Assembly (NCBI RefSeq): GCF_963920485.1 | Contig: NZ_OY986431.1 | Location: forward strand, 992,001 to 1,056,000 | Direction of reading: 5' to 3' | From: Cyanobium usitatum str. Tous | Lineage (GTDB): Bacteria; Cyanobacteriota; Cyanobacteriia; PCC-6307; Cyanobiaceae | Length of the DNA stretch: 64,000 bases | In this document: positions 17,832 to 26,807 of the stretch, piece by piece | Layout: every line of letters starts with the position of its first letter | How positions within the stretch are numbered: position 1 is the stretch's first letter | Position numbers and translations under genes: made by a program | The notes under the pieces: generated by a model | The model's input: only the letters and a program-made list of their open reading frames with translations | Told to the model about the DNA's origin: nothing | Databases searched by the model: none

Positions 17832-17855
17832 GCCGTGCTGGCACGCCTCAGCCAG
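17824..17855. terminator. Strong hairpin spanning the sir stop, between convergent genes
   Basis: CTGGCTGAG at 17824-17832 pairs with CTCAGCCAG at 17847-17855, and CGTGC with GCACG, leaving a 2-base TG loop and a single C:C mismatch. That is 14 pairs in 32 bases. The sir TGA is inside the left arm. It lies between convergent sir and the VanX-type gene and could end transcription both ways. No T-run follows on either strand, so a classical terminator is not certain. Confidence 0.5.
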
Positions 17856-17869
17856 ATTCAGCGTCAGAT

Positions 17870-18592
17870 TCAACTAAGCAGGGAACTGGCCGAATCCCCT
17901 ACCCGTCCATAACAGGCCTCCCTGGCGCCGCTACGCCAGGCCCAGAGCTGATCCCCCCAGCTGAAGTGCCACCACTCGTTGGGGTGCTGCTCAAATCCGG
18001 CCCCAGCCATCACCCTGGCCAGCAATTGGCGGCGCTGGTGCCAGGTAGCGGCAGGGCTGCAGGAATCAGCCAAGGCGGCGGCTTGATGAAATAAGGGCTC
18101 GGAAATCCTGCCAATTGCATCGATCTCTCCCCCCATCGCCAGGGCCTGGCCGCCAGCATCGGCCAGGGTGAGATCCACGGCAGCTCCGGTGCTGTGGGGT
18201 GGTGGGGTGGCCGGATCATCGCTGGGAGGAGCCCAGAAGCGGCCCACGGCGGCCTCTGCCCGATCTCGCTCTGGGGAGGGATGGTCGGGGTTGATGCCGA
18301 TTCGACCACACTCAGTTACTAGGGAGTGGCGCACCATGAAGCGCTGAACGGCAACAGGCCTCCAGGCATCAAAAATCGCCAAGCTCCAGCCAGGCTGCTG
18401 CTTCTGCAGCGCTTGCTGGGCTTGCAGCAGGCGGGAGATCACCCCCTGCCGCAACCGAAATGGCGATGCAGCAGGCCCATAGGGCGCTCCCAGGGTTGCG
18501 TAGGGATGGGGTTCGAGCCGCAGCAAGGCCATTGGAATTTCCTGCAGCGGCTCATCAACCTCAGCAATCGGAATGGAGTTCCAGGGGCGCAA
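17870..18592 (-). CDS. VanX-type D-alanyl-D-alanine dipeptidase (M15D)
   Basis: 240 residues. The M15 zinc ligands are visible: H133 and D140 in HSTGAAVDLTLAD, and E206/H209 in NEWWHFSWGD. R78 in FDAWRP matches the VanX transition-state arginine. It hydrolyses D-Ala-D-Ala dipeptide, probably recycling cell-wall fragments rather than giving vancomycin resistance. No clear signal peptide is seen, which fits a cytoplasmic enzyme. It is divergent from the sigma factor gene across 117 bases. Confidence 0.88.
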   Translation of the reverse strand: MRPWNSIPIAEVDEPLQEIPMALLRLEPHPYATLGAPYGPAASPFRLRQGVISRLLQAQQALQKQQPGWSLAIFDAWRPVAVQRFMVRHSLVTECGRIGINPDHPSPERDRAEAAVGRFWAPPSDDPATPPPHSTGAAVDLTLADAGGQALAMGGEIDAIGRISEPLFHQAAALADSCSPAATWHQRRQLLARVMAGAGFEQHPNEWWHFSWGDQLWAWRSGAREACYGRVGDSASSLLS

Positions 18593-18709
18593 GGGGGCGG
18601 AGGTCAGGCTTTGCCATTCAACCTGGGCAGCAAGGCCAGAGGTGGCCGGCAGATCACCGCATCAAGCCCTTAAGGTTTCGAAACTCTGACGACCACCCAG
18701 ACCTCGCCC

Positions 18710-19702
18710 ATGCCCACTCGCTTCGTTTTGAGCGGCGATCACCCCCTAGATGGCAGCCATGGCCGGGATTTGTTGCGCTCCTATATGCGCGACATCAGCA
18801 GGGTGCCGCTGCTGAGCGCTGAGCAGGAGATCACCCTTGGGCGCCAGGTTCAACAACTTGTCGCCCTCGAGGAGGTTCGCGAGGAGCTCACCTTGAGGGC
18901 TGGCGGGATTGCCCCTAATGACCAGCAGCTAGCTGTTGCTGCCGATCTAGCAATAGATGAGCTTCAAGCCCGGATCCGCGATGGCAGGCAGGCCAAGGAA
19001 AGAATGGTGTCGGCGAATCTGCGCTTGGTGGTGTCAATCGCCAAGAACTACACCAACAGCAGCTTTGAGCTGGCAGATCTGATCCAGGAGGGCACGATTG
19101 GGCTGGTGCGAGGCGTGGAAAAATTCGATCCCAGTCGTGGATATAAGTTTTCTACCTACGCCTACTGGTGGATTCGGGAGGGCATCACCCAGGCAATCAA
19201 GAACAAGAGCCGCACCATTCGCTTACCAGCACCAATCACGGCTTCCCTCAGCAAACTCAAACGCTGTCAGCGGGAGCTAAGCCAGGTACTAGGTCGTCCG
19301 CCCAGGCTGCATGAGCTGGCATCAGCCGCAGGCATGTCTGAACTGGACGTAGAGGAGCTGATGTTTCGAGCCGTGCAGCCCCTCAGTTTCGATTACACCA
19401 CGGCCGAAGGGGAAGCCATTAATCTGCTTGACAAAGTAGCCTGCGACGGGGTACAGCCGGATCAACTGGCACTAGAGAATTGCCTCAAGAGCAATATTCG
19501 TAAGTTGCTGGATCAGCTACCCGAACAGGAAGCCCAATTACTCAAGATGCGTTACGGCATCGACCAGGAGACGGCTTTGAGCTTGTCAGCGGTGGCCCGC
19601 GAACTTGGTATCACCCGTGATACTGCCCGCGGGCTAGAGCGTCGGGCCGTTGCTTCCATGCGCGATTTATCAGAGCAGGTTTCCGACTACCTATCCGCCT
19701 AG
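18710..19702 (+). CDS. RNA polymerase sigma-70 factor, group 2 type
   Basis: 330 residues. Region 1.2 is SYMRDISRVPLLSAEQEI (about 25-42). Regions 2.1-2.4 run from RMVSANLRLVVSIAKNY to YKFSTYAYWWIREGITQAI. Region 3 follows, then region 4 with a helix-turn-helix near LGITRDTARGLERRAV. It lacks the long acidic region 1.1 of the primary sigma, so it is a non-essential group 2 factor of the cyanobacterial SigB-E type. Region 2.4 reads REGIT where the primary sigma usually has RQAIT, a possible shift in -10 preference. The exact paralogue cannot be assigned. Confidence 0.9.
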   Translation: MPTRFVLSGDHPLDGSHGRDLLRSYMRDISRVPLLSAEQEITLGRQVQQLVALEEVREELTLRAGGIAPNDQQLAVAADLAIDELQARIRDGRQAKERMVSANLRLVVSIAKNYTNSSFELADLIQEGTIGLVRGVEKFDPSRGYKFSTYAYWWIREGITQAIKNKSRTIRLPAPITASLSKLKRCQRELSQVLGRPPRLHELASAAGMSELDVEELMFRAVQPLSFDYTTAEGEAINLLDKVACDGVQPDQLALENCLKSNIRKLLDQLPEQEAQLLKMRYGIDQETALSLSAVARELGITRDTARGLERRAVASMRDLSEQVSDYLSA

Positions 19703-19710
19703 GTAGGTGG

Positions 19711-22221
19711 CTAGTTAAGCCGAGCCGCTTGATCCATCTGGCGGCGACGCTGCTCAGCCAGGGCATGGGCTAACCCCTGATGCTGCTGTAATTCTGGATC
19801 AGCAGCTGTGATCATGCGGGCTACGTCGCGGGCTTCTTCGAGCACAGTTCCATCCTCGGTGAGACTCGCTAGGGCTAAATCAGGCAGGCCGCTCTGGCGT
19901 GTACCCAGCACCTGGCCTGGCCCCCGCAGACGCATATCCATCTCGGCTATTTCAAAGCCATCGCTGGTGCGCACCAGCACCTCCAACCGCTGGCGGGCCA
20001 GCACGTTGCTGCTGTCGTTGATCAACAGGCAGTAGGAGGCGGCAGCTCCCCGCCCCACTCGACCCCGCAGCTGGTGCAACTGGGCAAGACCGAAGCGTTC
20101 AGCATGCTCAATCACCATCACACTGGCCTCCGGCACATCAACACCCACCTCCACCACCGTGGTGCTTACAAGCACCTGGGTTTGCCCGCTGGCGAAGGCG
20201 CCGATGGCGGCCTGTTTCTCAGCGCTGCTTAACCGGCCATGCAATAGCCCCACGGCTAAATCCGGAAACTCCTCCTCACTCAATTGGCGGTGTACCTCCA
20301 CAGCCGAGCGCAGCTCGAGTTTCTCCGACTCCTCCACTAGCGGCAGCACCACATAGGCCCGCTGGCCAAGGGCCACCTGCTCGCGGATCAGCTCATAGCC
20401 CCGCTGGCGCTGACTGCCTTTGATCATGCTGGTGCGGATTGGCTGGCGTCCCGGGGGTAATTCGTCGATCTGGCTCACATCCAGATCGCCATGAAGAGAC
20501 AGGGCCAGGGTGCGAGGAATTGGCGTTGCCGTCATAGTCAGCAGATGGGGCTGCAGCCCCTTAGCCAGTAAGCGATTGCGCTGGCGCACCCCGAAGCGGT
20601 GCTGTTCATCAACCACAACCAACCCAAGCCGATCGAACTGCACTGGGTCCTCCAGCAGGGCGTGGGTGCCCACCAGCAGTTGCAGCTGACCGTTGACTAA
20701 ATCCTGCAGCAGCTGCCGCCGTCGCGGGGCTGAGGTGGAGCCAGTGAGAAGAGCTGAAGTGACGTGTAGCTGGGGCAGCCACTCCGCCAGCTTGCGGTAG
20801 TGCTGTTCGGCCAGCACCTCGGTAGGCGCCATCAAGGCCCCCTGGCAGCCCGCCTCGATCGCAGTGAGTAGGGACGCCAGGGCAACCACGGTTTTGCCAC
20901 TGCCCACATCTCCTTGCACCAAGCGGGCCATGGGCTGGGGGCGGGCCAGATCGGCGCGGATCTCAGCTAGCACCCGTTGCTGGGCACCGGTAAGACCAAA
21001 GGGCAGGATGGTGAGAAATTGCTGCACCAGGCCATCGCCACCCGGTGGCAAGGCCAGGGGTGGCGATGGCCTCTGGCTCAGTTGGCGGCGCCTTTGGGCC
21101 AGGCCCAACTGCAGCAGCAAAAACTCATCAAAAACCAGGCGGCGACGACTTGCCTGCAGCTGCTCCTGGCTGCTGGGCCCATGGATCTGGGTGAGCGCCT
21201 CAGAGCGGCCCATCAGCTTCTGGCTGCGGCGCAGGGCCTCAGGCAGGGGATCGGGCCAGCTATTCACCAAGGGAATCACGGCTTCCACCACCTGGCGCAG
21301 CCGGTCTGCACCCAATCCTTCAGTGAGGCCGTAAACAGGCAGAAGCCTGCCGATCGTTTCGGAGCGCACCGGTGCCTGGGGCGACTCCAACACCTCCATC
21401 AACGGGTCCTGGAACGCGGGCCCATAGGGGGTTTCCTTGACCAGGCCACTGACCGCAACGGTGGCTCCAACTGGAAACAGTCGTAGCTGGGATTGCAGCC
21501 AACCAGGACTGGAAAAGCGCTGCCCAGCAAAAAAGCGACTCACCTTGATCCGACCAGTGCAATCGACTAGGTGAAGTTCGAGAATCGAAAGGTTGGGATT
21601 GCGTGGGCTAGCAAAGGCATGGCTGCGGCGCACCGTTGCCACAATCGTGGCGGTGGTTCCCGGTTTGAGCCCGTTGATGCGAGCGAGATTGGCGTAGTCG
21701 AGATAGTCACGCGGGTAGTAATACACTAGGTCGCGCACTAGCAGCAAGCCGAGCTGGGCTAAGCGGCTGGCGGTTTTGGGCCCAACCCCGCGCACTTCCG
21801 AGAGGGGCGTATCGGCGTTGAGGTTGGCGGAATTGGGGCCCTTGTCGGCGACTGCTGAGTTTGATAGCAGTCGCAGCCGGGGTGGCGCCACCGCCAGCAC
21901 TGGCTGCTGGGCCTGGCGCAGGGCATGCAGCCTTTCCCTAGCCGTTCGCACCAGGCTCTGACGCCTGGTTAGGGGCAGCTCGCCATAGGCCTGAAAACCA
22001 GCTGTTAGATCAAGTAAGCGCTGCAGGGCTTCAGGAGGCAGATTGGCTGGCCGCAGCTGCAATTGCTGCACCACAAAGCTGCTGAAGCAGGTTTGACGGC
22101 CCTTTAGGTCGATAAATCCCCGGTCGGCCTCCACCTGCAGGGCCTGCTGCAGAGCCCGCAGCCAGGCTTCTAGTCCGGGCAGCTCGGCAGGCTCTGGACT
22201 GGGTTGATGTCCTGCAGCCAC
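19711..22221 (-). CDS. recG: ATP-dependent DNA helicase RecG
   Basis: 836 residues. A lineage-specific N-terminal helical part (1-120) precedes the wedge/OB domain, which starts near LSEVRGVGPKTASRLAQLGL. The helicase core has Walker A GDVGSGKTVVA, DEQH as VVVDEQHRFGVRQR, and motif VI QLRGRVGRG. RecG remodels stalled forks and branched DNA. The first 50 bases overlap the end of the upstream unknown gene in a different frame, so a later start is possible. It is the last gene of the rpsB-tsf unit. Confidence 0.96.
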   Translation of the reverse strand: MAAGHQPSPEPAELPGLEAWLRALQQALQVEADRGFIDLKGRQTCFSSFVVQQLQLRPANLPPEALQRLLDLTAGFQAYGELPLTRRQSLVRTARERLHALRQAQQPVLAVAPPRLRLLSNSAVADKGPNSANLNADTPLSEVRGVGPKTASRLAQLGLLLVRDLVYYYPRDYLDYANLARINGLKPGTTATIVATVRRSHAFASPRNPNLSILELHLVDCTGRIKVSRFFAGQRFSSPGWLQSQLRLFPVGATVAVSGLVKETPYGPAFQDPLMEVLESPQAPVRSETIGRLLPVYGLTEGLGADRLRQVVEAVIPLVNSWPDPLPEALRRSQKLMGRSEALTQIHGPSSQEQLQASRRRLVFDEFLLLQLGLAQRRRQLSQRPSPPLALPPGGDGLVQQFLTILPFGLTGAQQRVLAEIRADLARPQPMARLVQGDVGSGKTVVALASLLTAIEAGCQGALMAPTEVLAEQHYRKLAEWLPQLHVTSALLTGSTSAPRRRQLLQDLVNGQLQLLVGTHALLEDPVQFDRLGLVVVDEQHRFGVRQRNRLLAKGLQPHLLTMTATPIPRTLALSLHGDLDVSQIDELPPGRQPIRTSMIKGSQRQRGYELIREQVALGQRAYVVLPLVEESEKLELRSAVEVHRQLSEEEFPDLAVGLLHGRLSSAEKQAAIGAFASGQTQVLVSTTVVEVGVDVPEASVMVIEHAERFGLAQLHQLRGRVGRGAAASYCLLINDSSNVLARQRLEVLVRTSDGFEIAEMDMRLRGPGQVLGTRQSGLPDLALASLTEDGTVLEEARDVARMITAADPELQQHQGLAHALAEQRRRQMDQAARLN

Positions 22222-23312
22222 AGCTGTTCCGCCTCTAATGCCTGAACCCGTCGCCTGAGACGGCGATAGTGCTGAGCCATTCTGCGCACCTCCTGGCGGT
22301 GCTGCTGGATCCGGGTACGACAGGTGTGCAATTTGGGCAGGGAATGCTCAAGATCGGCAGGCCGGAGCAGCAGCGCTATGGCTTCAAGGCGACCGGCTGC
22401 GGGCTCTGGGCCGAAGGGCAGGGGCAAGCGCAGCAGATTCGCTGGAGCTTCCAGGCTCTCTAAATGGGCTGTAAGAGCAGCATCAAGCAGGCTGACTGGC
22501 AACAGGGTTGTGGTTATCCCCAGCCGCAGTAGCTCAACGTTGAGAGCATGGGAGAGATTGCGCAGGCGGCGGCTGAGAGCCTGCTCAAAGCCGCCGATCC
22601 AGGCGAGCAGCAGCTCCGGGTCTGCTGGTAAGCGCCCCCCGTCCCATGGCGTTGGAGTTCGGTTGGACGGCTGCACCAACCAATCGCTGAAGGCTTCCGC
22701 CATGGCTCGCATCGTCACCTCGCGATCTTCCTGGCCATCTGCGTCTTCCTGCTGCTCGTCCGCTTCCTCGTTCTCCTCCCGGTTCTCTGCCCCTGGCTGA
22801 TTGCTATTGGGCTCCGCTAGCTCAACTGCGGGGCGGAGGTTAAAGCTGGAGCGGCTGAGGAAGTCGGCGCCAATGGGCAGGGCCATTCCAAGGTTGATTG
22901 AACCCCGTGCTGGAGGCTCCTCGGGCAGCTCGAGCTCCTCTGCTTCGGAGTCGTCCCCTCCCAGGGCCGCCAGCAGCCTGCTGCGCTGGCGTCTGCGCTG
23001 CCTGTTGTGTTCGCTAGCTATCTGAGCTGCTAGGTGAGCGGTCTGTTCAACGGTGAGCAAGCTGCTAGCCCGCTGCACCAGGTTGCGGATGCGCCGATGC
23101 AGCACGAGGCGCTGGTTGCCATCAAGCTCGCAGTAGCGATCAGGATGCACTTGAGTCGCTACATGAAAACAGGCCTGTTGAACACTGGTCAACAGGCCGT
23201 CTCTAAGCACCTGGAGATACAGGGCCAGGTGGCGATAGAGCTGGGGGTTGGAGGCCACCAGCTGGGATTCAAGATCCTCAAGCTGCTGATGGGCAGCCTC
23301 CAATGGGGTCAC
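22170..23312 (-). CDS. Unrecognised protein with an HPD-containing helical N-terminus
   Basis: 380 residues, not recognised as a named family. The N-terminal 90 residues look helical and include VATQVHPDRYCELDG, recalling the HPD tripeptide of J-domains. A highly acidic stretch follows (about 175-205, ENREENEEADEQQEDAD). The C-terminus is an Arg/Leu-rich coiled coil ending YRRLRRRVQALEAEQL. It starts 11 bases after tsf and overlaps recG by 52 bases, so it belongs to the ribosomal unit. A cochaperone role is only a guess. Confidence 0.75.
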   Translation of the reverse strand: MTPLEAAHQQLEDLESQLVASNPQLYRHLALYLQVLRDGLLTSVQQACFHVATQVHPDRYCELDGNQRLVLHRRIRNLVQRASSLLTVEQTAHLAAQIASEHNRQRRRQRSRLLAALGGDDSEAEELELPEEPPARGSINLGMALPIGADFLSRSSFNLRPAVELAEPNSNQPGAENREENEEADEQQEDADGQEDREVTMRAMAEAFSDWLVQPSNRTPTPWDGGRLPADPELLLAWIGGFEQALSRRLRNLSHALNVELLRLGITTTLLPVSLLDAALTAHLESLEAPANLLRLPLPFGPEPAAGRLEAIALLLRPADLEHSLPKLHTCRTRIQQHRQEVRRMAQHYRRLRRRVQALEAEQLWLQDINPVQSLPSCPD

Positions 23313-23323
23313 TGGCTTGCTGA

Positions 23324-23983
23324 TCAGGCCGTCTGGCTCATGGCTGCCACTTCGGCAGCGAAATCAGCTTTCTCCACTTCGATGCCCTCACCAAGGGTGA
23401 AGCGGGTGAAGCGACGCACCTGGATGTTTTCACCCACCTTGCCGGCCACCTGCTTCACCATCTCCGCGACGGTGACAGCACTGTCTTTAATGAAAGGCTG
23501 ATCTAGCAGGGCTAGTTCCTTGAGGCGCTTGCCAATTCGGCCCTCAACGATCTTGACCTTCATCTGCTCGGGTTTGCCCTCGAGATCATCCCGACCCATC
23601 TCGATGGACTTTTCCCGCTCCGAAATCTCAGAAGGGATCTGGTCAGTACTTACGTATTCCACACCAGGACAGGCAGCGATCTGCATGGCCACGTTGCGCA
23701 GCAATTCCTGGAAAACGTCGCCACGGGCAACGAAGTCGGTTTCGCAGTTGACCTCCACTAGCACGCCCACACGAGCGCCGGTGTGGATGTAACTGCCCAC
23801 TGCACCTTCAGCGGCGGTGCGTCCGGCCTTTTTCTCAGCGGTTGCAATGCCCTTCTGGCGCAGCCATTCAGTGGCTTTGGTGGCATCACCGCCACATTCA
23901 GAGAGCGCCTTCTTGCAATCCATCATTCCTGCGCCGGTTTTATCGCGCAGTTCCTTAACCAGCTTTGCCGAAATCTCTGCCAT
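23324..23983 (-). CDS. tsf: Elongation factor Ts
   Basis: 219 residues, the short cyanobacterial form. The N-terminal UBA-like domain [24 protein letters not shown] is followed by the core contact [11 protein letters not shown]. It exchanges GDP on EF-Tu. It lies 54 bases behind rpsB, the classic rpsB-tsf pair, and is followed within 11 bases by the HPD-motif gene. Confidence 0.98.
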   Translation of the reverse strand: MAEISAKLVKELRDKTGAGMMDCKKALSECGGDATKATEWLRQKGIATAEKKAGRTAAEGAVGSYIHTGARVGVLVEVNCETDFVARGDVFQELLRNVAMQIAACPGVEYVSTDQIPSEISEREKSIEMGRDDLEGKPEQMKVKIVEGRIGKRLKELALLDQPFIKDSAVTVAEMVKQVAGKVGENIQVRRFTRFTLGEGIEVEKADFAAEVAAMSQTA

Positions 23984-24037
23984 GGGTTGGTATGGGGTAC
24001 GGGTTACGAAATGGTGAAAAGATGAGGCGGAAGGGGA

Positions 24038-24751
24038 TCAGCCCTCGTCGTCACGTCCCTGATCTTGAGCTCCGTGGCGTCCTTCGTTGATGGCATCAGC
24101 TAGGCGGCCAAGCACCAGCTGCACGGAACGAACGGCGTCGTCGTTGCAGGGGATCGGCACGTCGCAGAGGTCGGGATCGCAGTTGGTGTCAAGCATGGAC
24201 ACCAAGGGAATATCAAGCTTGCGCGCTTCGAGCACGGCGTTGGTTTCACGGCGCTGATCCACCAGCACCACTACGTCGGGCAGGCGGCGCATGTTCTTCA
24301 AACCGCCCAGATACTTCTGCAGGCGCTCGAGTTCACGGCGCAGCACGGCAGCTTCCTTCTTAGGACGCATAGCGATGGCGCCAGAACTTTCCATGCGCTC
24401 CAAATCCTTGAGCCGATCGATGCGGGCACGCATCGTGGTCCAGTTGGTGAGCATGCCGCCCAGCCAGCGCTGGTTGACATAGGAGGCGCCGCAACGGGTG
24501 GCCTCAATCGCAATCACTTCAGAGGCCTGCTTCTTGGTGCCAACAAACAGAAAGCGCTTGCCACTGCGGGCCGCACTGCGGGTCCACTTGTAGGCGTTGT
24601 TCATGCAGACGGCGGTCTGCACCAGATCGATGATGTGAACCCCGTTACGCGCGCAATAGATGTAGCGCGACATCTTGGGATTCCAACGGCGCGTTTGGTG
24701 CCCAAAGTGGGCACCCGCCTCCATCATTTCGGAGAGAGTTACAACAGCCAT
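24038..24751 (-). CDS. rpsB: 30S ribosomal protein S2
   Basis: 237 residues from the ATG at 24751, which opens the conserved [20 protein letters not shown]; the frame extends 11 codons further without family similarity. Typical segments are [29 protein letters not shown] and [13 protein letters not shown]2 binds the 30S head late in assembly. The 142-base leader up to 24893 has no gene; promoter and possible S2 autoregulation should lie there, but I see no clear motif. Confidence 0.98.
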   Translation of the reverse strand: MAVVTLSEMMEAGAHFGHQTRRWNPKMSRYIYCARNGVHIIDLVQTAVCMNNAYKWTRSAARSGKRFLFVGTKKQASEVIAIEATRCGASYVNQRWLGGMLTNWTTMRARIDRLKDLERMESSGAIAMRPKKEAAVLRRELERLQKYLGGLKNMRRLPDVVVLVDQRRETNAVLEARKLDIPLVSMLDTNCDPDLCDVPIPCNDDAVRSVQLVLGRLADAINEGRHGAQDQGRDDEG

Positions 24752-24893
24752 AATTTTGGGTTGGGGTTTCGGGTTTGCCTCCACCTGCCAGGGATCCAGA
24801 ACGACCCATACGACCAGAAGGGCCGACGGGCATTGCTGCTCGGATCACCCGAAACACGCAGGTGTGCGGTGTGATTTGTACTTAGGCACCCTA

Positions 24894-25847
24894 TCAAATA
24901 GGGCTAGGGGCTGGACCTGTGCCCTTGAGTGCTTTGGCTTCTGCAAACAGGGCCCGCACTCCCAGACGGTTGAGCGGCACTCGCAACAGCTCCATGGCGA
25001 CCCCGGGCTGGCCGCGGCGGATCAACCAGGCCAGCAGGGGCCGCAGGCTACGTTCGTTGAGCAGGCCGCCCAGGGTGAGCGTCTCCCAGAGCAGGCGATG
25101 CAGCCAAGTGAACTGAATGATCAGCCGCACCCGCCGGGTGGGGTGCTTTTGGTAGAAGACCAGTCCCATTTTTGCTCGCTCCCGCTCCACCCGAATCAAA
25201 TCGGGGATCTGCTCCAATTTCAGGGCCGGATGCCAGTGGTAGCCAACGGCCTCCGGGCAGCGCACCAGCCCAACTCCAAGCCGCCTCAGTCTTTCGCCGA
25301 GCTCCAGGTCTTCCCAGCCATATAAACGGAAGCGCGTGTCAAATAGGCCGGCCTGCTCCAGCAGCTGCCGATCGATCGCCACGTTGCCGGTGGCGAAATA
25401 GGCAAAGGAATGATCCTGAAGCTTGTGTGGTTCGCTGCAGGGATCCTGGAAATTGGCGGTGTTTATGACTGCTCCATAGGTGAAGCAGCGGCGGTTGCCG
25501 CGCCGCTGCCACTCGCGCTCTAGGGCTGCAGCGTGGCTGCGCAGAAAGCTGGGGGTGACCACCAGGTCGCTGTCGATAAAAACGACCACGTCGCCACGGG
25601 CTGCCTCCACACCGCGATTGCGGCCCTGAGCCGGACCACCGTGCTCCTGCTCGATCAGGCGCAGGTGTGGCAGCTGCAGGCTGTGCTGCCGCAGCCAGCT
25701 AACGGTGGCATCGGTTGAGCCATCGTCGACCAGCACAACCTCGTAGCCCGTGATCAAGGCTGCGGGATCCTGGGCCTCTAGGGCCAGCAGGCACTTCTGC
25801 AGGATCGGCAGGCGGTTGTAGGTGGGGATGACGACGCTGAGGAACAT
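24894..25847 (-). CDS. Glycosyltransferase family 2 protein
   Basis: 317 residues. The GT-A fold begins at the N-terminus: MFLSVVIPTYNRLPILQKCL, then VVLVDDGSTD, and the DXD-type metal site FIDSDLVV near 100. GWEDLELGERLRRLG is the acceptor-side motif of chain-extending GT2 enzymes. No membrane segment is visible. It probably adds sugars to cell-surface polysaccharide, though the acceptor is unknown. It stands alone between the terminator at 25874-25900 and rpsB. A 6-bp hairpin overlaps its stop. Confidence 0.88.
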   Translation of the reverse strand: MFLSVVIPTYNRLPILQKCLLALEAQDPAALITGYEVVLVDDGSTDATVSWLRQHSLQLPHLRLIEQEHGGPAQGRNRGVEAARGDVVVFIDSDLVVTPSFLRSHAAALEREWQRRGNRRCFTYGAVINTANFQDPCSEPHKLQDHSFAYFATGNVAIDRQLLEQAGLFDTRFRLYGWEDLELGERLRRLGVGLVRCPEAVGYHWHPALKLEQIPDLIRVERERAKMGLVFYQKHPTRRVRLIIQFTWLHRLLWETLTLGGLLNERSLRPLLAWLIRRGQPGVAMELLRVPLNRLGVRALFAEAKALKGTGPAPSPI

Positions 25848-25873
25848 CGGGGTCGCCGCGAGGGTCTAAACAG

Positions 25874-25900
25874 CAAAAAGGGGATCCTTCCGGATCCCCT
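25874..25900 (-). terminator. Rho-independent terminator after the 51-residue gene
   Basis: On the minus strand AGGGGATCC and GGATCCCCT form a perfect 9-bp stem with a 4-base loop (25879-25900), directly followed by TTTTT (25878-25874). It lies 24 bases after the stop of the small basic gene and separates it from the glycosyltransferase gene. Confidence 0.8.
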
Positions 25901-25923
25901 CAGCGATGCATGGGCTGCACTGA

Positions 25924-26079
25924 TCAGTCGGCGGCGCCACCGTTGTTGGCTGTGCCAGTCACACCATTGCCGGCGCCTTCACCGCGGCCGTCATTACGCA
26001 GCTTGCGCTTCTTGAATTTGCGCGCGTAGGAGCGATTTCGCTCTTGCTTTTCCTTCTTGAGATTCCTGCGCTTAGCCAT
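25924..26079 (-). CDS. Small, highly basic conserved-looking protein (51 aa)
   Basis: The frame from ATG 26079 reads MAKRRNLKKEKQERNRSYAR, then KFKKRKLRNDGRG, and ends in a Gly/Asn/Ala-rich tail NGGAAD. The first 32 residues are nearly half Lys/Arg, with the feel of a small ribosome-associated or nucleic-acid-binding protein. I do not recognise a named family. Coding support comes from its position, 35 bases after devA on the same strand, and its own terminator. Function unknown. Confidence 0.75.
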   Translation of the reverse strand: MAKRRNLKKEKQERNRSYARKFKKRKLRNDGRGEGAGNGVTGTANNGGAAD

Positions 26080-26114
26080 GCGAGCGGCGTGTTGGAGAGA
26101 TGCGAAATTCCACC

Positions 26115-26807
26115 CTACTCAATTGCGAAGGCGCCCTTGCTCAATTGACCGTCCTCCATCTGCACCAGACGGTCTGCTACATCAAGAATCCGAGGGTCGT
26201 GGGTCACCATCAACACGCCGCATCCCTGGTCCTTGGCTAGCCCCTTAAGCAGCTCGACAACCTCTCGCCCGGTACGGGAATCGAGAGATGCGGTGGGTTC
26301 ATCGGCCAATAGGAGCTGGGGCCTAGCGGCTAGAGCTCGGGCGATCGAGACCCTCTGCTTCTGCCCGCCAGAGAGATCGTGGGGCAGCTTGCTGAGATGG
26401 TCACTCAACCCTACGGCCCGCAACCATTCCCGAGATCTATCCCTACGGGCTCGATAACTGAGCCCTTGCAGCAGGTCTGCACCCATCTGTACGTTTTGCT
26501 CCGCCGTCAGGCACCTGAGCAGGTTGTGGCCCTGAATGATCATGCCGATCCTGCGGCGCAGCTTGAGCCGGGCTGAGCGACTTGCTCCCTTGAGCTCTTC
26601 GCCAAACACCTGTACCGAACCCTCCTGCACCTGCCGCAGAGCTCCAATCAGGGTCAAGAGGGTGGTTTTACCGCAGCCGGAGGGGCCGGTAAGTAGCACC
26701 ACCTCACCGGGATCAACGCAAAGGCTGATGTCTTGGAGCACCTGACGGCGATTGACGCCACTTCCAAATGAATGCTTCAAGCCATCCAGGCGCACCATCG
26801 CAGCCAT
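26115..26807 (-). CDS. devA: DevA-type ABC transporter ATPase
   Basis: 230 residues. Walker A GPSGCGKTT is at 41-49, the signature is DLSGGQKQRVSIARALA, and Walker B LLLADEPTASLD follows. It belongs to the MacB/LolD/DevA branch, ATPases pairing with FtsX-like permeases. The start overlaps the devC stop by one base. With DevC and DevB it would form a tripartite-type exporter. In Anabaena DevBCA exports heterocyst glycolipids; in this unicellular lineage the cargo is unknown. Confidence 0.9.
   Translation of the reverse strand: MAAMVRLDGLKHSFGSGVNRRQVLQDISLCVDPGEVVLLTGPSGCGKTTLLTLIGALRQVQEGSVQVFGEELKGASRSARLKLRRRIGMIIQGHNLLRCLTAEQNVQMGADLLQGLSYRARRDRSREWLRAVGLSDHLSKLPHDLSGGQKQRVSIARALAARPQLLLADEPTASLDSRTGREVVELLKGLAKDQGCGVLMVTHDPRILDVADRLVQMEDGQLSKGAFAIE

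Noticed and set aside
24889-24903. CCCTAT/ATAGGG hairpin at the glycosyltransferase stop
   Set aside because: Only 6 pairs with no following T-run; too weak to call a terminator or an rpsB leader element.
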